This document shows positions 1 to 14,059 of a DNA stretch of 64,000 nucleotides, in pieces. This DNA comes from Kudoa neothunni (taxonomy: Eukaryota; Cnidaria). The stretch spans positions 6,386,001 to 6,450,000 of the forward strand of contig OZ199838.1 of the NCBI GenBank assembly GCA_964304625.1. Direction: 5' to 3'. Both the position numbers and the translations under genes were made by a program. The notes beneath the pieces were generated by a model. That model searched no databases. It worked only from the letters and a program-made list of their open reading frames with translations, and was not told the DNA's origin. Within the stretch, counting starts at the first letter, position 1. The number at the start of each line of letters is the position of its first letter.

Positions 1-104
1 CGTTCAAATTTTGTGTTAATTTGTGCGATAGCCTCCCCTTCATTTCTTAAATTAAGAATTCTGTCAATTTCTTCCTCTATCGACTCAACCTCAGTTGAGG
101 TCAT
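1..104 (-). CDS. Unknown protein, N-terminal fragment (runs off left edge)
   Basis: From an ATG at 104 the minus strand stays open to the window edge (34 codons). The peptide starts MTSTEVESIEEEIDRILN and goes on with an acidic, helical stretch that could form a coiled coil. Codon and amino-acid composition look like real coding sequence, unlike the AT-rich noise around it. A GCGC-rich NRF1-like site lies 13 nt upstream of the ATG, as at several certain genes in this window, and this supports a true 5' end. I do not recognise the family; too little is present. Confidence 0.5.
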   Translation of the reverse strand, partial: MTSTEVESIEEEIDRILNLRNEGEAIAQINTKFE

Positions 105-116
105 TTTCTCAAGGAT

Positions 117-130
117 GCTCGCGCACGTCG
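117..130 (-). promoter_or_regulatory. NRF1-like site upstream of the left-edge gene
   Basis: The minus strand reads CGACGTGCGCGAGC just before the ATG at 104. It resembles the NRF1 consensus YGCGCAYGCGCR, which is often found in animal housekeeping promoters. GC-only octamers are rare in this AT-rich sequence. Confidence 0.4.
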
Positions 131-566
131 AATTTAAGCTGATATTTGCTGTTATAACACCTCATTTTCTAATATCTCAATCTAGTTGCTCTTAAGAAAA
201 TTTTACTAACCTAATTTCTTTTCTTTTTACAGTATTATCTCTTTTTAAACCAATTCTGCGGCTATCTTTTTTTTAATAACGTGACACAATTACATTTTTC
301 CATTATGTATTTATAACTTTCTCTGAGTTTATTATTGGTGTATCATAGGTTTCCAACACTCGATATTCTGTTCTTCGGCAGTTTCTTTTTTGCTGTTTAA
401 AAAATTTTTGTCTAAATATTTTTCGCGACTTAGGTTTAAACAGCACTGAGTGTGATGAAAATTAATGGGTTTCCTTGACCAAAAATGTTCGTCAACTCCA
501 TAAAATGTATTAAGAATGAATAAATCAAAAAATGATAGTTTCAATCGTTTTTAATATATAAGATTT

Positions 567-850
567 TCACTTAATCTTCATGAAAAATCCAACAAATCTA
601 AATATTCTTTTTTTCATACACATGTAACAGCATAGTTTCGCATGCCATGAAAACCAATCATTGACATCTGATGTGTTCAAGGCTCTAATGAAAATTTGAT
701 GACAATATTTTCTGCACCTACGTTGATGTTCCACCATATAAAACGACATCAACATATCGGAGAGGTTTACCCCTCCCAAGTTTTTGTTATAATCATCTAC
801 AAAGATACTTATATTATTCCTTTGGTGTACCTATCAAATCTTCTTAAAAT
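567..850 (-). pseudogene. piggyBac transposase fragment (C-terminal part of the DDE domain)
   Basis: The minus-strand translation contains VDDYNKNLGGVNLSDML followed by a Cys/Trp-containing helical stretch. This is the conserved piggyBac block (D-Y-N-x-x-M-G-G-V-D-x-x-D-M-L) that ends the catalytic core. The second D of GGVD is replaced by N here. Only about 90 residues remain; the N-terminal two thirds, the first catalytic Asp residues and the terminal repeats are not visible, so this is a relic. A separate 70-residue minus ORF at 332-544 lies just downstream in transcription sense but does not look like a piggyBac tail. The fragment shows that piggyBac transposases have been present in this genome, which fits the two TTAA-flanked elements further on. 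Confidence 0.7.
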
Positions 851-904
851 GAAACAGACTCAACTGAGGAATGAGTGCAACAGTGAGTGACAACAGAGCT
901 ATCA

Positions 905-2690
905 AAACCGGAAGTAAGATACACAGTTCATAAAATCTCCAGCATAATCATTTGAACCGCGTCCTAATTTCTTGAGCTTTCCATTTTATTGAATTGTATC
1001 TTTCTAACTGAATAAATATCTCGTCTTCTCAATAAATTTTACAGCGAAATAAAGGTAAACCAATTATCAAAATAAAGATAATGTTTATTTTAGTAAAACA
1101 AACTTTCACGAAGCTTAATAACAAAGTCAACAAATTTTAATCCGTAGCTACTACCCATAATTGACTTATTTCCATCATGAAAATCAAACTAATCTATCAA
1201 TCTACGAACACTGCATCAAGCAAACATTTTGAACCCTCATTTTTTTGCTCCTTTGGAATATATTGTTTTGCGTTACATTTTCATTAAAAGGGAATAATTC
1301 TTTCGTCTATAGAATTACTTATTTCACATTTTATTGTCAAACAGACTTCTCTAATTAAATTTAATAATGCGCAAAGTTTTTATATCTAGGAGAGTTTGAA
1401 TCAGTCACAATGCTGTTATTATTTACAAAATATAATTATTTTGACATTTTAACTAGGCGCTGACTATTGACGTGGAGGGTTTTAATCCTCCCGACTTCCA
1501 TTTATAGCCGATATAAAAAGTTTATTTTTTAGGGTCTGCTGAAATTAATTATTTTTGACTCTTTGCTATCACTCCGTGAGGACAACAAATAATTAAATAC
1601 AGTCAAACTACACCTATCTTGATATTACTTATGACTCATGACAATAGCCACTTCCTTTTAATTATACCCATAATAAAGAGGAGATTTATATATCTCTGAA
1701 TCTCTTCTACATTTACTTAGAAAGTGAAATTTGTGATAGACATTTCTAATTAATTTTCTATATTTGATGGGATATAATCTCTTTGATACTTTAGATACAA
1801 GAATGTATCGTTATTTGAAGACCTAGAATTTTGGGTTTTATCCAAATCTTTGCCATAAGTAGTAGTTTCAAAGAGAAACATCTCAACCACTACAAACTAT
1901 AACTGGTTGCTAAATATCTGCATCAGAAAAACAACGATCTCATTCCTAAGTCAAGATTCTACTTTCACAATAAATTTTGAAAATTAGATCATGATCCCAA
2001 TTTTCGCCGTTCATTTAAACCCCACTGTCCCATATACGACCCACGTCAATCTTATTCGATTTATCATTAATTTGTACATCTTTATTAGAAATTATATTCG
2101 TTTAAAAAGATATCTTATTCAGATACGGTATAATACATTTTTTGATTCATAAAGCTAAGTTCTCTATATATTTTTCATTCATTTTAATTAATAGTAATAT
2201 CAACTAACTAAATATAATTGTTTCAAGTTGAAGTATGTTAATAGCAAACCAAAATCATAATATAAGTGTAAATTGTTTGACCCACTAATGGGACATCGGG
2301 AACTAAACTTGAAGATTATGTTTGCATCACATTAACAGCAATAAGCTTTATTAGTACCCAGCCGAAAATTCACAGTCACATCAATGACGCTACCGACGTC
2401 AAGCAAAACATTTCGCTCTTTATTATACTTAAAATATTTATTACTATACACACGAAATCAAAAATTTTCAGTATTTTCTCTACAACTATTACACAACATT
2501 AAATTTCCAGAATGATAGGATAGATGTAGAATAATGTAAATTTTAATTCTGTTTTAGACGAAACAAATATAACTTTAGCATTTATCTTATTGAATCACCC
2601 ATCAAAGCATTATTGAAAAAAAAAATCTAATCACAATTTATACAGTCAATATAGGCCTAAAAATCAGTTAATCTAGTAGCATTAATTAAG
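905..2690. other. AT-rich spacer, no gene seen
   Basis: Between the piggyBac relic and the end of METAP2 I see no convincing exon on either strand. The only structured segment is a copy of the dispersed repeat R1 near 1450-1660. Confidence 0.6.
1450..1665 (+). repeat. Dispersed repeat R1, copy 1
   Basis: It begins CTGACTATTGACGTGGAGGG and later contains AATAATTAAATACAGTCAAA, ending near CATGACAATAGCCACTT. The same order of blocks recurs at 13835, 34395, 34765, 42045 and 44740. The two ends are roughly inverted (TGGYTATTGACACG), so R1 looks like a MITE of about 210-230 bp. Family unknown. Confidence 0.55.
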
Positions 2691-2709
2691 GAGCTGCAGT
2701 GGTAGGTTT

Positions 2710-4136
<1,427 letters not shown>

Positions 4137-4525
4137 TGTTTACACACGCTGGATGAGGGTACTTCGATATATTGAATGATTAGGATTCGGTCCCAATCGG
4201 GGCGTAATAAAAATCTACGAATTGATCTACAGCCAGTCTCTATGTTTATAGTTAAATTCATAGTTACCTTATCTTTTCGAATCATTCTATTATTAGATGC
4301 CGATTCTTTGTACCGAAATAAAAGACGGTTTATTTTAATCCCATATAATTGTTTCACGATAAAACCTATTCCATATAAAATGCGAATTTTGAGAAATTAT
4401 TTTTTTTATTATTGGAATAAATTATTATTAAAGGCAATATATATCTTGATGTTTATTTGTTTGCACCGTAGCTATTTTAAAGATCCGAATTTCCGTTAAT
4501 CTCTGATATCTTCAACTTTTTTTAA

Positions 4526-4586
4526 TTTGTTATAGTTAATTATTTCTATATCTTCTCTAAATTATAAAATAATTAACTATAACAAA
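4526..4586. repeat. Perfect 20-bp inverted repeat with 21-nt loop
   Basis: TTTGTTATAGTTAATTATTT at 4526-4545 is exactly complementary to 4567-4586. It lies about 390 bp upstream of METAP2 and just before the hAT relic. It may be a tiny MITE or cruciform; no gene is associated. Confidence 0.7.
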
Positions 4587-5217
4587 TATAATCAAAATTA
4601 AACGTATCCTAATGTTATTGTCAGTTAGAGTAGCCGGTTGCAATAATATAAAAATTTTTTGGATTTTAAGATTATGTTAAATGTAATAGCGACAATAATT
4701 AGTGCTTAATAAAATTGAAATGTATTATATACCTTTTCCGGTATTTTAAAAAAAATTCCGTAAAAATAACTTAAAGCAGCGATTCTCGATTCGTTTTAAG
4801 CTCCGGATTCCCTTTTTTTAAATTGGGAATTTTAAAACTGATCGACAGTTAGTATGAGAAAATGGCGTTATTTAAATTTGTATATAAGTTTTCCAAAAAT
4901 TATATAAAAAATACGTTTCATAACAAAAATATAATTTCGGTGATTCAAAAAAATATCAATTAATTAGGTGTTTTGACTCTTTTCCTGTCTTTTTTTAGCC
5001 ACAATAATATCGAAGCGAGGCTTTTTATGGGATAATGATAAACACAAATCATTTTCAGGATATAATGAACTTCGATATTTATTTTTTTATATACAGAGGC
5101 AAAGAAAATCCAGATTCACAAAATCAAGTTGTATAAAATTGCAACAATATTTTGAGTGCTTTTTTTGAAAGGGTGAGATACTGAATTAAAGTTTCGCACC
5201 AACAAATTTCAAGCGAA

Positions 5218-6590
<1,373 letters not shown>

Positions 6591-6599
6591 GCTGAAACG

Positions 6600-7220
6600 A
6601 AGACTAGGATTAAATCAAACGAAAGAGAGGGTGATATTAGGTTCGCAAAGCTTACCTAAATAGTCTCGAAATATTTTATATACCAAGTATTTTAAACTTA
6701 TAATTTGGTTATCATATCTAACAAAGGGCCAAGTATTTATATCATAGGCGTCTCTTTACTTAAATTAAATTATAATGAATTGGTATATTTTTATCAAATA
6801 TATGTATACATCGTATTAAATTAATGGTAAACCTAAGAATTAAGACAAGTAAGTGATAATATAATTGTGATTAAACATTCATCGAATGTCACTGATTCGG
6901 ATTCCCAAATATTACAAATAATGTTTGTAGAAAAACAATTACACCCAACATCATTTTTTAATGAATTATTAATAACGGCGTTTGTAATAAATCCGAATTT
7001 TGTAATATTTAGAGCCTTGTTACAATGCTATAATATAAATTTTTTTTCTGACTTAGAATATATTTTTTTATAACTTCAAAGGCTAATATGAAAGAATTAA
7101 TCTTTATAAAATAATAAAATGATGACTCACGACGAAAAGTTTCGAAATATTTATCGTTGACTGTAAAATGGAAATTTTATCTAGTTCAATTCTGTAATAA
7201 ACTTTTACTTTTTTGAAATA
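6600..7220. other. Spacer between the hAT relic and the mariner element
   Basis: AT-rich sequence without a convincing exon or RNA gene. The short plus-strand ORF at 6867-7073 has no recognisable features. Confidence 0.5.
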
Positions 7221-8506
7221 TAGGGTTTTTCGAGCTATTTTGTCACTTTGTCAAGTCAAGCAATACCGTCAATTTGGGTTTTTAGAAAATAATTTTAAAA
7301 AAATAATAAATTTTATTTTAATATAGATCATTATGAGCATAAAAAAACTAAATAATTAAAACTGATATATTTTTGTAATATCCGCCACAATCAACAGAAG
7401 AAATAGTTTGGAACCCTTCATCAATATACTTTAATAGCTCCGTTTCGTTTCTTGATTGACTTCTTACGACATAGTTCTTCCACTTACTAAAACAATTCTC
7501 AATAGGGTTAAAAAATGGAGAGTAAGGGGGCAAGTATAATAGATTCAATTCTAATTGCTGAATTAACTCTTGCAATCCTTTATAATGATGTATCCTCGCA
7601 TTATCAAGAATAAAGCAAGGAGTTTCAATGCCGATTTCATTACAGACATTTACAAGTTCCACGAGGTACGCCTTGAAATCTTCACCATTGACTGGCCGAT
7701 GATTTATTTTATGGAATATCATGCCATATTTATTCATGACAGAAATTACGGAAATGTTCTTGCTTCTTACCGCACCGACACGAACGTATGCAGATGTTCC
7801 TGTTAAAGAGCGACCAGATTTAGTACGGCACGAAACGCTGAAACCAATTTCATCTATAAAAATGAAGTTTTTGTCTTCGCCCTCCAACATTTTGGTGTTA
7901 AATTTCTGAGCATACAAAAACCGCTCTTCTAGAGTAGACTCGCAGTTTCTTCTTTGAGGGACGATGGTTAGAGTTTTTAGTGAGTGATGAAACTCGTTTA
8001 AGCATCTGTTTATGGTGCTAAGACTCACCTTAATTCCACACTCATCTAAAACTTTAACAGAGAGCGCCTTCAATGTGATAGTCGCGTCCTCGTCCACCCA
8101 ATTTCTAAGATGGGATTTTTGTTCCATTGAGAGATTTGAACAATGATCACCTCCTCTCTTTGATGCTTTGGTTTTCCCAGTTTATGCATTTGATGTCACA
8201 ATAGACGCAACAGTGATACGCGAAAGTCCAAAATCTTTTGCAATATACGAATTGCTTATATTTTTTTTCGCTTGCTTGATGATCATCATCCTTATGTCAT
8301 CGCTAACTTGTTTTTTCGTCTTACCAGAGGAAGATTGCTCCTCGTTATTGGTGTCTAATAAAAGTTTATAATTAGTAGATCCTTATGAGTTTAATTACTC
8401 ATAATTAATTTGTAAATATGGTTGAATTTATACTAATAACGATGAGTGCAAGCACACGTGACGATATTGCTTGACAAAACGACGAAATAGCTCGAAAAAC
8501 CCTATA
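7221..8506 (-). mobile_element. Tc1/mariner-superfamily (IS630-type) DNA transposon
   Basis: Terminal inverted repeats are visible: TATAGGGTTTTTCGAGCTAT at 7219-7238 and the complement ending CGAAAAACCCTATA at 8506. Each continues inward to a matching TTGAC...GCAATA block. The TATA at both ends is compatible with the TA target-site duplication of this superfamily. The element is about 1.28 kb and encodes one transposase on the minus strand. Confidence 0.88.
7348..8371 (-). pseudogene. Tc1/mariner transposase, DD34E, one in-frame stop
   Basis: The intact 259-codon C-terminal part (8127-7348) has the DDE_3 catalytic triad: Asp in FIFIDEIGFS, Asp in CFILDNARIHH, and Glu in YSPFFNPIENCFSKWKN, with 34 residues between the second Asp and the Glu. 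Upstream in the same frame is a helix-turn-helix DNA-binding segment (SYIAKDFGLSRITVASIV), separated from the catalytic part by a single stop codon (TAA, near 8185). No obvious ATG opens the HTH part. Sequence quality is high and the terminal repeats are well kept, so the copy looks fairly young. A short spliced-out intron over the stop is possible but no clear GT-AG pair was found. Confidence 0.85.
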
Positions 8507-9305
8507 ATTCGATAATATAGAACACTATTTTAAATTTGGCATCTAACGTCTGAATTTTATTTTAATTAGATTATATCTTAACTATTAACTTAATCGCTTT
8601 TGTTCTTATTTTTTGTAGATTTAAAATTAAATTTCTCTGACGGATCTTTCAAAAATACCAAAATAAAACACGATGTCCCATGACTCTGATTATAACAAAC
8701 ATGAACTATCACGATAATGACTTTAATTAAATCATTGTAATTACTATATTCAAACAAAATATTTGTTCTCTCATTATTCTATTCCAATAGATAGGTTTGA
8801 AGAGAAGTTATTGAGAGAATAAAATCTCGAGTGTACTCGCCCTCACGTATGTCAAACAATGGTAAGATAAACCTCACGGCGGATTATTTTAGATGTTTTG
8901 TTTTGCTTGCGCTAATACGCACAATGAGGTTACTTTTGTATGGTCGGTAAACCCTATGATTGGGAGGCTTTAACGTAATAAAATTTAATATTGAGTGTAT
9001 ATTCCTGCATCTTTATATTTTATTATATTTATCTCCCTAAATCCGCAACTACGACCAATAATGACCAATGATTCTTTATTGTCGAAACTACATAACTGAC
9101 TTCATTTTGTGCTAGTATGTAGCCATATTCTTCACCGTCAAAATGTTATCAACCAGAATGTCGAAGTGAGGAATAATTAATTGGTATATATGAAATGTTG
9201 ATGCCCCCGATGTTTAGAAGGAAAAAAGGCGGGTAAAAACATTATTTTACAAAATCAGGTCAAAAATTATGTACAGTGTACAAAAAAATTAAAAAGGTTC
9301 TATGT
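8507..9305. other. AT-rich spacer downstream of FZR1
   Basis: No exon, repeat or RNA gene could be supported here. Confidence 0.5.
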
Positions 9306-12278
9306 TTATCTAAGAGTGGGGATATTTCTCAATAATGAACATACTTTCTATAATTTTAATATTAGTTAATGAGCTAAAATCAAGAAAGAATTTATAACCT
9401 TTTTCGAAACAACGTTGAAAGGAAAAACTTTCCAAAATCTAACTGTTTCGTCTCCAGCACCAGTGACAATATCTTGACCATCAGGAGATACAGCCTTTTG
9501 TAGATTATTGGGAGTTACCATAAAACAAACAAGCTACCATCTGTAACACTCTTGATGAGTGTCCCTTGAGTTTGATCACTGTAGACATCTCTGGATAGTC
9601 CCAAATAGCAATGGTGTTATCGTTGTATCCATGAGTTGAAAGAAGTCTTTTCGAATGGATAGACCATGCCAGGTTACAAACTTGGGAGACGGTTGAAACC
9701 GATTTATTAAGAGTAAAAGTAAGAGTATTCCAGATTTTGATAGTCCGATCAGCTGAGCCCCCTCCAGAAGCTAAGATTCCATTCTAAAATCAATGAGTCC
9801 TTGTTAGAACCCAACCTTATAACGTGTACTTCATGTGGACTCCAAGCGAGCGCTCGTACTGCAGCTGAATGGGAGTGAAGCTCAATCATGGGTTGAGAGT
9901 TATGAAGACTCCAAATAATGAGCTAAAGTAATCATTAGGATTGATTCTTTAATTTAAAAAAAACAGTCACTTTATTATCGTTCCCTCCAGAGGCTAACAT
10001 GTGGCCTCCTGGGCTCCATTTAAGACCACAAATCTAAAAAAATATAATGAAAGTAACATTCCTATATTATAACCTCATGAGAATGTTTGCTGAAAGATAG
10101 AACAGGAAGACTTGTTGTATTTTCACGGACATCAAAATGAAGAATTTGTTTGTCTTTACTACCGCTAGTAAAGCAATGTCCGTTCCAATCCAGTGTGCCT
10201 TGATAGACGGAAAACTGAAGGTTTCGAAACACTGAATGGTGTACTTACCTATTCTGTCTTTATGAGCAAGTCGTTGCAGGACACATTTTTCACTTTCAGT
10301 ATCCCAAAGTTGGATTCGGCCTTTAGCTGTACCGATAAGAACTTTTTTTGGCTAAATTGCATTCGATTAATCAAAACTTTATTTAAAAATATTTTAAAAA
10401 AGACAATTAAGTACGCCCTTTATTTATTCGGTTAATTAGAGATTGCTGGATACTCATGTTCAAAAAATTTAAATTATTATCTGAACAATTATTTAAATTT
10501 TTAAAAATTAAACATAAAGAAAAAGAACTAATAAACAATAACAAAATGCATTAATCATACACTCAAGATAGTCCCGGATTTATTTAATGAGACAATTTGA
10601 AATCATTATCGACAATAAAAACCCAATTAATGTCTTTATTTATTGGAATAATATTAAAATAATAAACTTAATTGAAATTTTAGATTATTATAATAACAAT
10701 CCTTTTATTAAATATAATAAAATAAAAGATTTACAAATGTTTTCTATAAGATTCTGAGGACTGAAAAATAAAATTAAAACGATTGCATTTATTTTTTTAT
10801 TTACACCCTAATTTATAAAAATATCACTATATATATTTTAATAAGGAATTTTATCAATTACAGAAAAAGGAAATTTAAGAACAGATAATAATGAAGCAAA
10901 TTACTTCTTGTTTTGACCAAGCAACAGATGTGATTGACTCTTTGGTTCTGCTAAAATCGATCATTTCTCTTACCTATATGGAATTTAGTCGAGATATGAA
11001 TAACAATTTCCCACGTTTTCGTTTTCATAGTTATAAATATAAAATTTTGTGTCAAGAGCCACAGCGATTTTGTTGTAATCTGACCAGTCGATGAGCTTAA
11101 GGTAGAAGTCATCCTATGGAGGAATGGATGTCAAAGGTAGTTATCATTTTCGCGGCCAATAAACATGGAACTACCATAATTCCTGGAGCATCGAGAACCT
11201 TATATGCACACACTTCTGGTAGCCATAATTTCTATTAGAAATTTCAGAAATAATGGAAAAAAGGAGATTTTTACTTTTCTAGGCGAAGAAAGTGTGCTTT
11301 TCCTAAAATAAAGCCTCAAATCCACGCTTAAAAATGTGATTTTTTACGTGGAAGCGCTGAAAGGGACTTTTGGTGACTTTTCAAACAAACTATTAGTGGC
11401 GCTGTTTTTCAGGTTAGGTGTGTACTAAATAGGTCCAAAATTTCATCTTTTACAACATGCAATAATATACATCCAGTAGAGGCTTTTGTGGTGAATTTTT
11501 CATAGGGCTTTTGTACGGTTCCTAAAATTTGCAAAAACAAATTTTTAAGATATAAGTTACTTCTGTTGTTTTTCTCATATCATCTCCTATTATTTCATTG
11601 GCCAGAATTTTTGAATTAAGGTAGAAGAGGCACCGCCTTTCAACTGAATTATCATTGGATAGTAAAAATAAATCAACGTGTGCATCATTACCGTTTTCTT
11701 CTATTTCAATATCTGAGGGTTTTAGAATATTGTAGTTGGGACTAATGTGACTGAAGTTAGCGGCATCGGTACTACGGAAAAAATTAACCACCTATTCTAA
11801 AATAATATTTACGTTGACGCATCAGTTTCTTGATTTTTTAAAGGTGATTGAAACTCAAACTAAAAATTGTTTATGTGTATTTAATAATGGTTGCATTTAT
11901 TAAAATACGTTGTTTTCTTGAGTTGAAATAACTTGATTTAGAAGATCATCATCTTTATCTTCACAACTTTTTGGCATATATCTAATAAAAAATTCCGAAA
12001 TATAATACCATAAAAAATTTATCAACATAAAAAATCACCTCTGATTTGGAAGTAGCGTCTTTTTATATGGAATAGTAAAATCAAGTAGAAGATTCTCTCT
12101 CACCGGAGACTTTGAAAGATTTTCAAACTATGAAAAATGTTATAATGAATAAATAAGTGATTATAAGGAATAATATTTTAAATAGGAGCACCATCCATCA
12201 TATAACAAAACAAAAACAATATTCGGGTAGAGTTACTCTACGTTTGCAAGGAACCTTAATTGCAGCGTCAAATTTCAT
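9306..12278 (-). CDS. FZR1: Fizzy-related/Cdh1, APC/C activator (WD40)
   Basis: Co-activator that recruits substrates to the anaphase-promoting complex. The exons read in order: start MKFDAAIKVPCKRRVTLPEY (12278-12218); a divergent N-terminal region with QRYMP in the place of the C-box DRFIP; VVNFFRST and LNSKILANEIIGDD (KILLR-like region); SSPRK; KVLDAPGIMDDFYLKLIDWS; then WD40 repeats with TSVAWS, GTAKGRIQLWD, HICGLKWSPGGHMLASGGND, RALAWSPHE, ASGGGSADRTIKIWNTLT, SQVCNLAWS and AVSPDGQDIVTGAGDETVRFW. A 51-nt intron leads to a last exon ending PTLR, the counterpart of the APC-binding IR tail. SQVCNLAWS and DIVTGAGDET favour FZR1 over CDC20. Most introns are 40-60 nt; one of about 0.56 kb lies between 10370 and 10940. 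No premature stop remains after splicing. Confidence 0.92.
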
Positions 12279-12728
12279 AACTATTTATAAAGAAATAAAT
12301 GAGGTCAGCCAAAATGACAATCAATCTATTATAAGTCAGTATCTGTCGGGAACCGCATAGAGATTTCGGTCGGCATAATCAATGAGATTTCGCTTTACAT
12401 ACAATTGATATGTATAAATACTTGGATAAAATTTTTACCTATTTGTTAATCTGGGTTTAAGATGAAAATGTCATTAAACTGAAAAATAATTAAAAAAAGA
12501 TATTGATGAGATACGAGCACATAGAAACAAACAATGACATTTTATGTCTGTTTATTTGTATCGAAAATATTACACAGTATTTCACATTTAACACACATTA
12601 AACACTCACTCAATAACAAATTTTAAGTAATTTATCAAATAAAGCTTAAGTCCAACAAAAATAAATATTTTTAAGCCCATTTATTTTTAGCGTTTATTGG
12701 TTGTAATCCCTTTCGGAATTATCTGCTG

Positions 12729-12967
12729 TCAAGGGGTGTTAAGTTTGACAGGTTGTGAGAGATGGGAAAGTATTACCTTGATAATTTCCGAAAACTTCTC
12801 CAATTTTGATATAATACTCATACATTCATTGCAGTAAGCATCAACGCATAAATGCGAATCCATCATTGCAAGTTTTTTCAGTCTGCTCCAGGTTTTCATC
12901 TGTAATTCCTTTCTCCAGCCGATTCGCAATTCCCCAGTGTAAATAAAATTCCGGAATAATAGCACCT
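12729..12967 (-). CDS. Possible lone coding exon, unknown
   Basis: A strong acceptor (polypyrimidine ending TTTGCAG) at 12968 on the minus strand opens a region with two plausible readings. One frame runs 80 codons (VLLFRNFIYTGELRIGWRKE...), faintly like a BTB segment. The other reads AIIPEFYLHWGIANRLEKG and TDENLEQTEKTCNDGFAFM, and could continue through a 48-nt GT-AG intron to end NTFPSLTTCQT. I recognise neither. No upstream exon or start was found within 1 kb. It may be the 3' exon of a gene with a long intron or a decayed insertion. Confidence 0.3.
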
Positions 12968-12983
12968 GCAAAATTAAATATAC

Positions 12984-13830
12984 ATATAAATGGATAAAGA
13001 TAATTTCTTTGTCACCAAATTCGATTAGTAGTACTAATAAAGATGTTATCGATATAGTAGATTTCTATCCTCCAACAACCTTAATGTAATGGATGTGTCA
13101 ATTAGTTTGTTTGGGGTAGTTAACATTGTCCCACAATTGAACACTATGACTAAATGAACCCTGATTCATTCTATTCAGTCATAAATTTAAATTTAATAAT
13201 TTATTATCATAACTTTACCATAGTGCTATAATCATATTATATTCTTGTTTAGATAAATTGAATAATAGATGGGTTTGTTTATCGAAAAATAATTAGATAA
13301 TAAATATATTAATAACTAATCCTTGTTATAAAATACAGGTGTGGTAATCAATGATAAATAGGCTTATTAGGGTGTCTTATCTAAAAGTTTCTACGGTAAC
13401 CGTAAAACTTCAAATTAATAACGAAACTCTCACACATTACTATACAAAGTTGATTGTAACCTATTCTAAAAAGACAATATTATTCTTGTGGTTTCATGTA
13501 ATCTTTTCTTCGTAAGAGGCTATTTTTACGATAAATATGATCTTATGATGGACATTAAGAAGATTTTCAGGATCGATGGTACTTTAATGTGAATGCACAA
13601 ACAAATATTGAGATTAGGTAATTAATTTTCTTTTGGCACCGAAGGACTAACACATTCAAAGCCTAATGCTTTTCTGTCATTATTGGGGTTTTTCACTTAG
13701 GCTAAAATCTTAAGTTTTTTTTATTTGTGTACAAAAATAAGGTTATATTGAATGATTGGTTTGATTATTACGTCAAATTTTAAAGTGTATTATACTTCGA
13801 ATAAAGTAGCTATTTGCACCGTAAATAATA
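12984..13830. other. Spacer, nothing recognised
   Basis: AT-rich sequence on both strands with no supportable exon, RNA or repeat. Confidence 0.5.
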
Positions 13831-13834
13831 TTCA

Positions 13835-14045
13835 GGTGCCGCAAAGCTTTGACTATATTTATTTTTGACCCACCGCTTCGCTTTTAGACTTCTGAAATAA
13901 TTAAATATAGCAAATTCAAATAAATTAAATCCATATATGGCTTCTGAGTAAGAGTTGCAATGATTAAAAATTATCACCTCGCATGCGCGTTCGTAGTTTA
14001 GGATTAAATTATACCATGTCAATAACCACCATATTTATATTGAGC
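13835..14045 (-). repeat. Dispersed repeat R1, copy 2 (contains an NRF1-like site)
   Basis: The reverse complement reads TGGTTATTGACATGGTATAA, then ACGCGCATGCGAGG, then AACTCTTACTCAGAAGC, and later TGAAATAATTAAATATAG in plus sense. The order matches the other R1 copies. It includes GCGCATGCG, a near-perfect core of the NRF1 palindrome. Confidence 0.6.
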
Positions 14046-14059
14046 TGATTCCAACATCT

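Noticed and set aside
332-544. 70-codon minus ORF next to the piggyBac relic
   Set aside because: Does not resemble the Cys-rich tail of piggyBac or any family I know; could be chance.
4176-4499. 107-codon plus-strand ORF upstream of METAP2
   Set aside because: Ile/Leu/Arg/Phe-rich composition expected from AT-rich DNA; no motif and no splice context.
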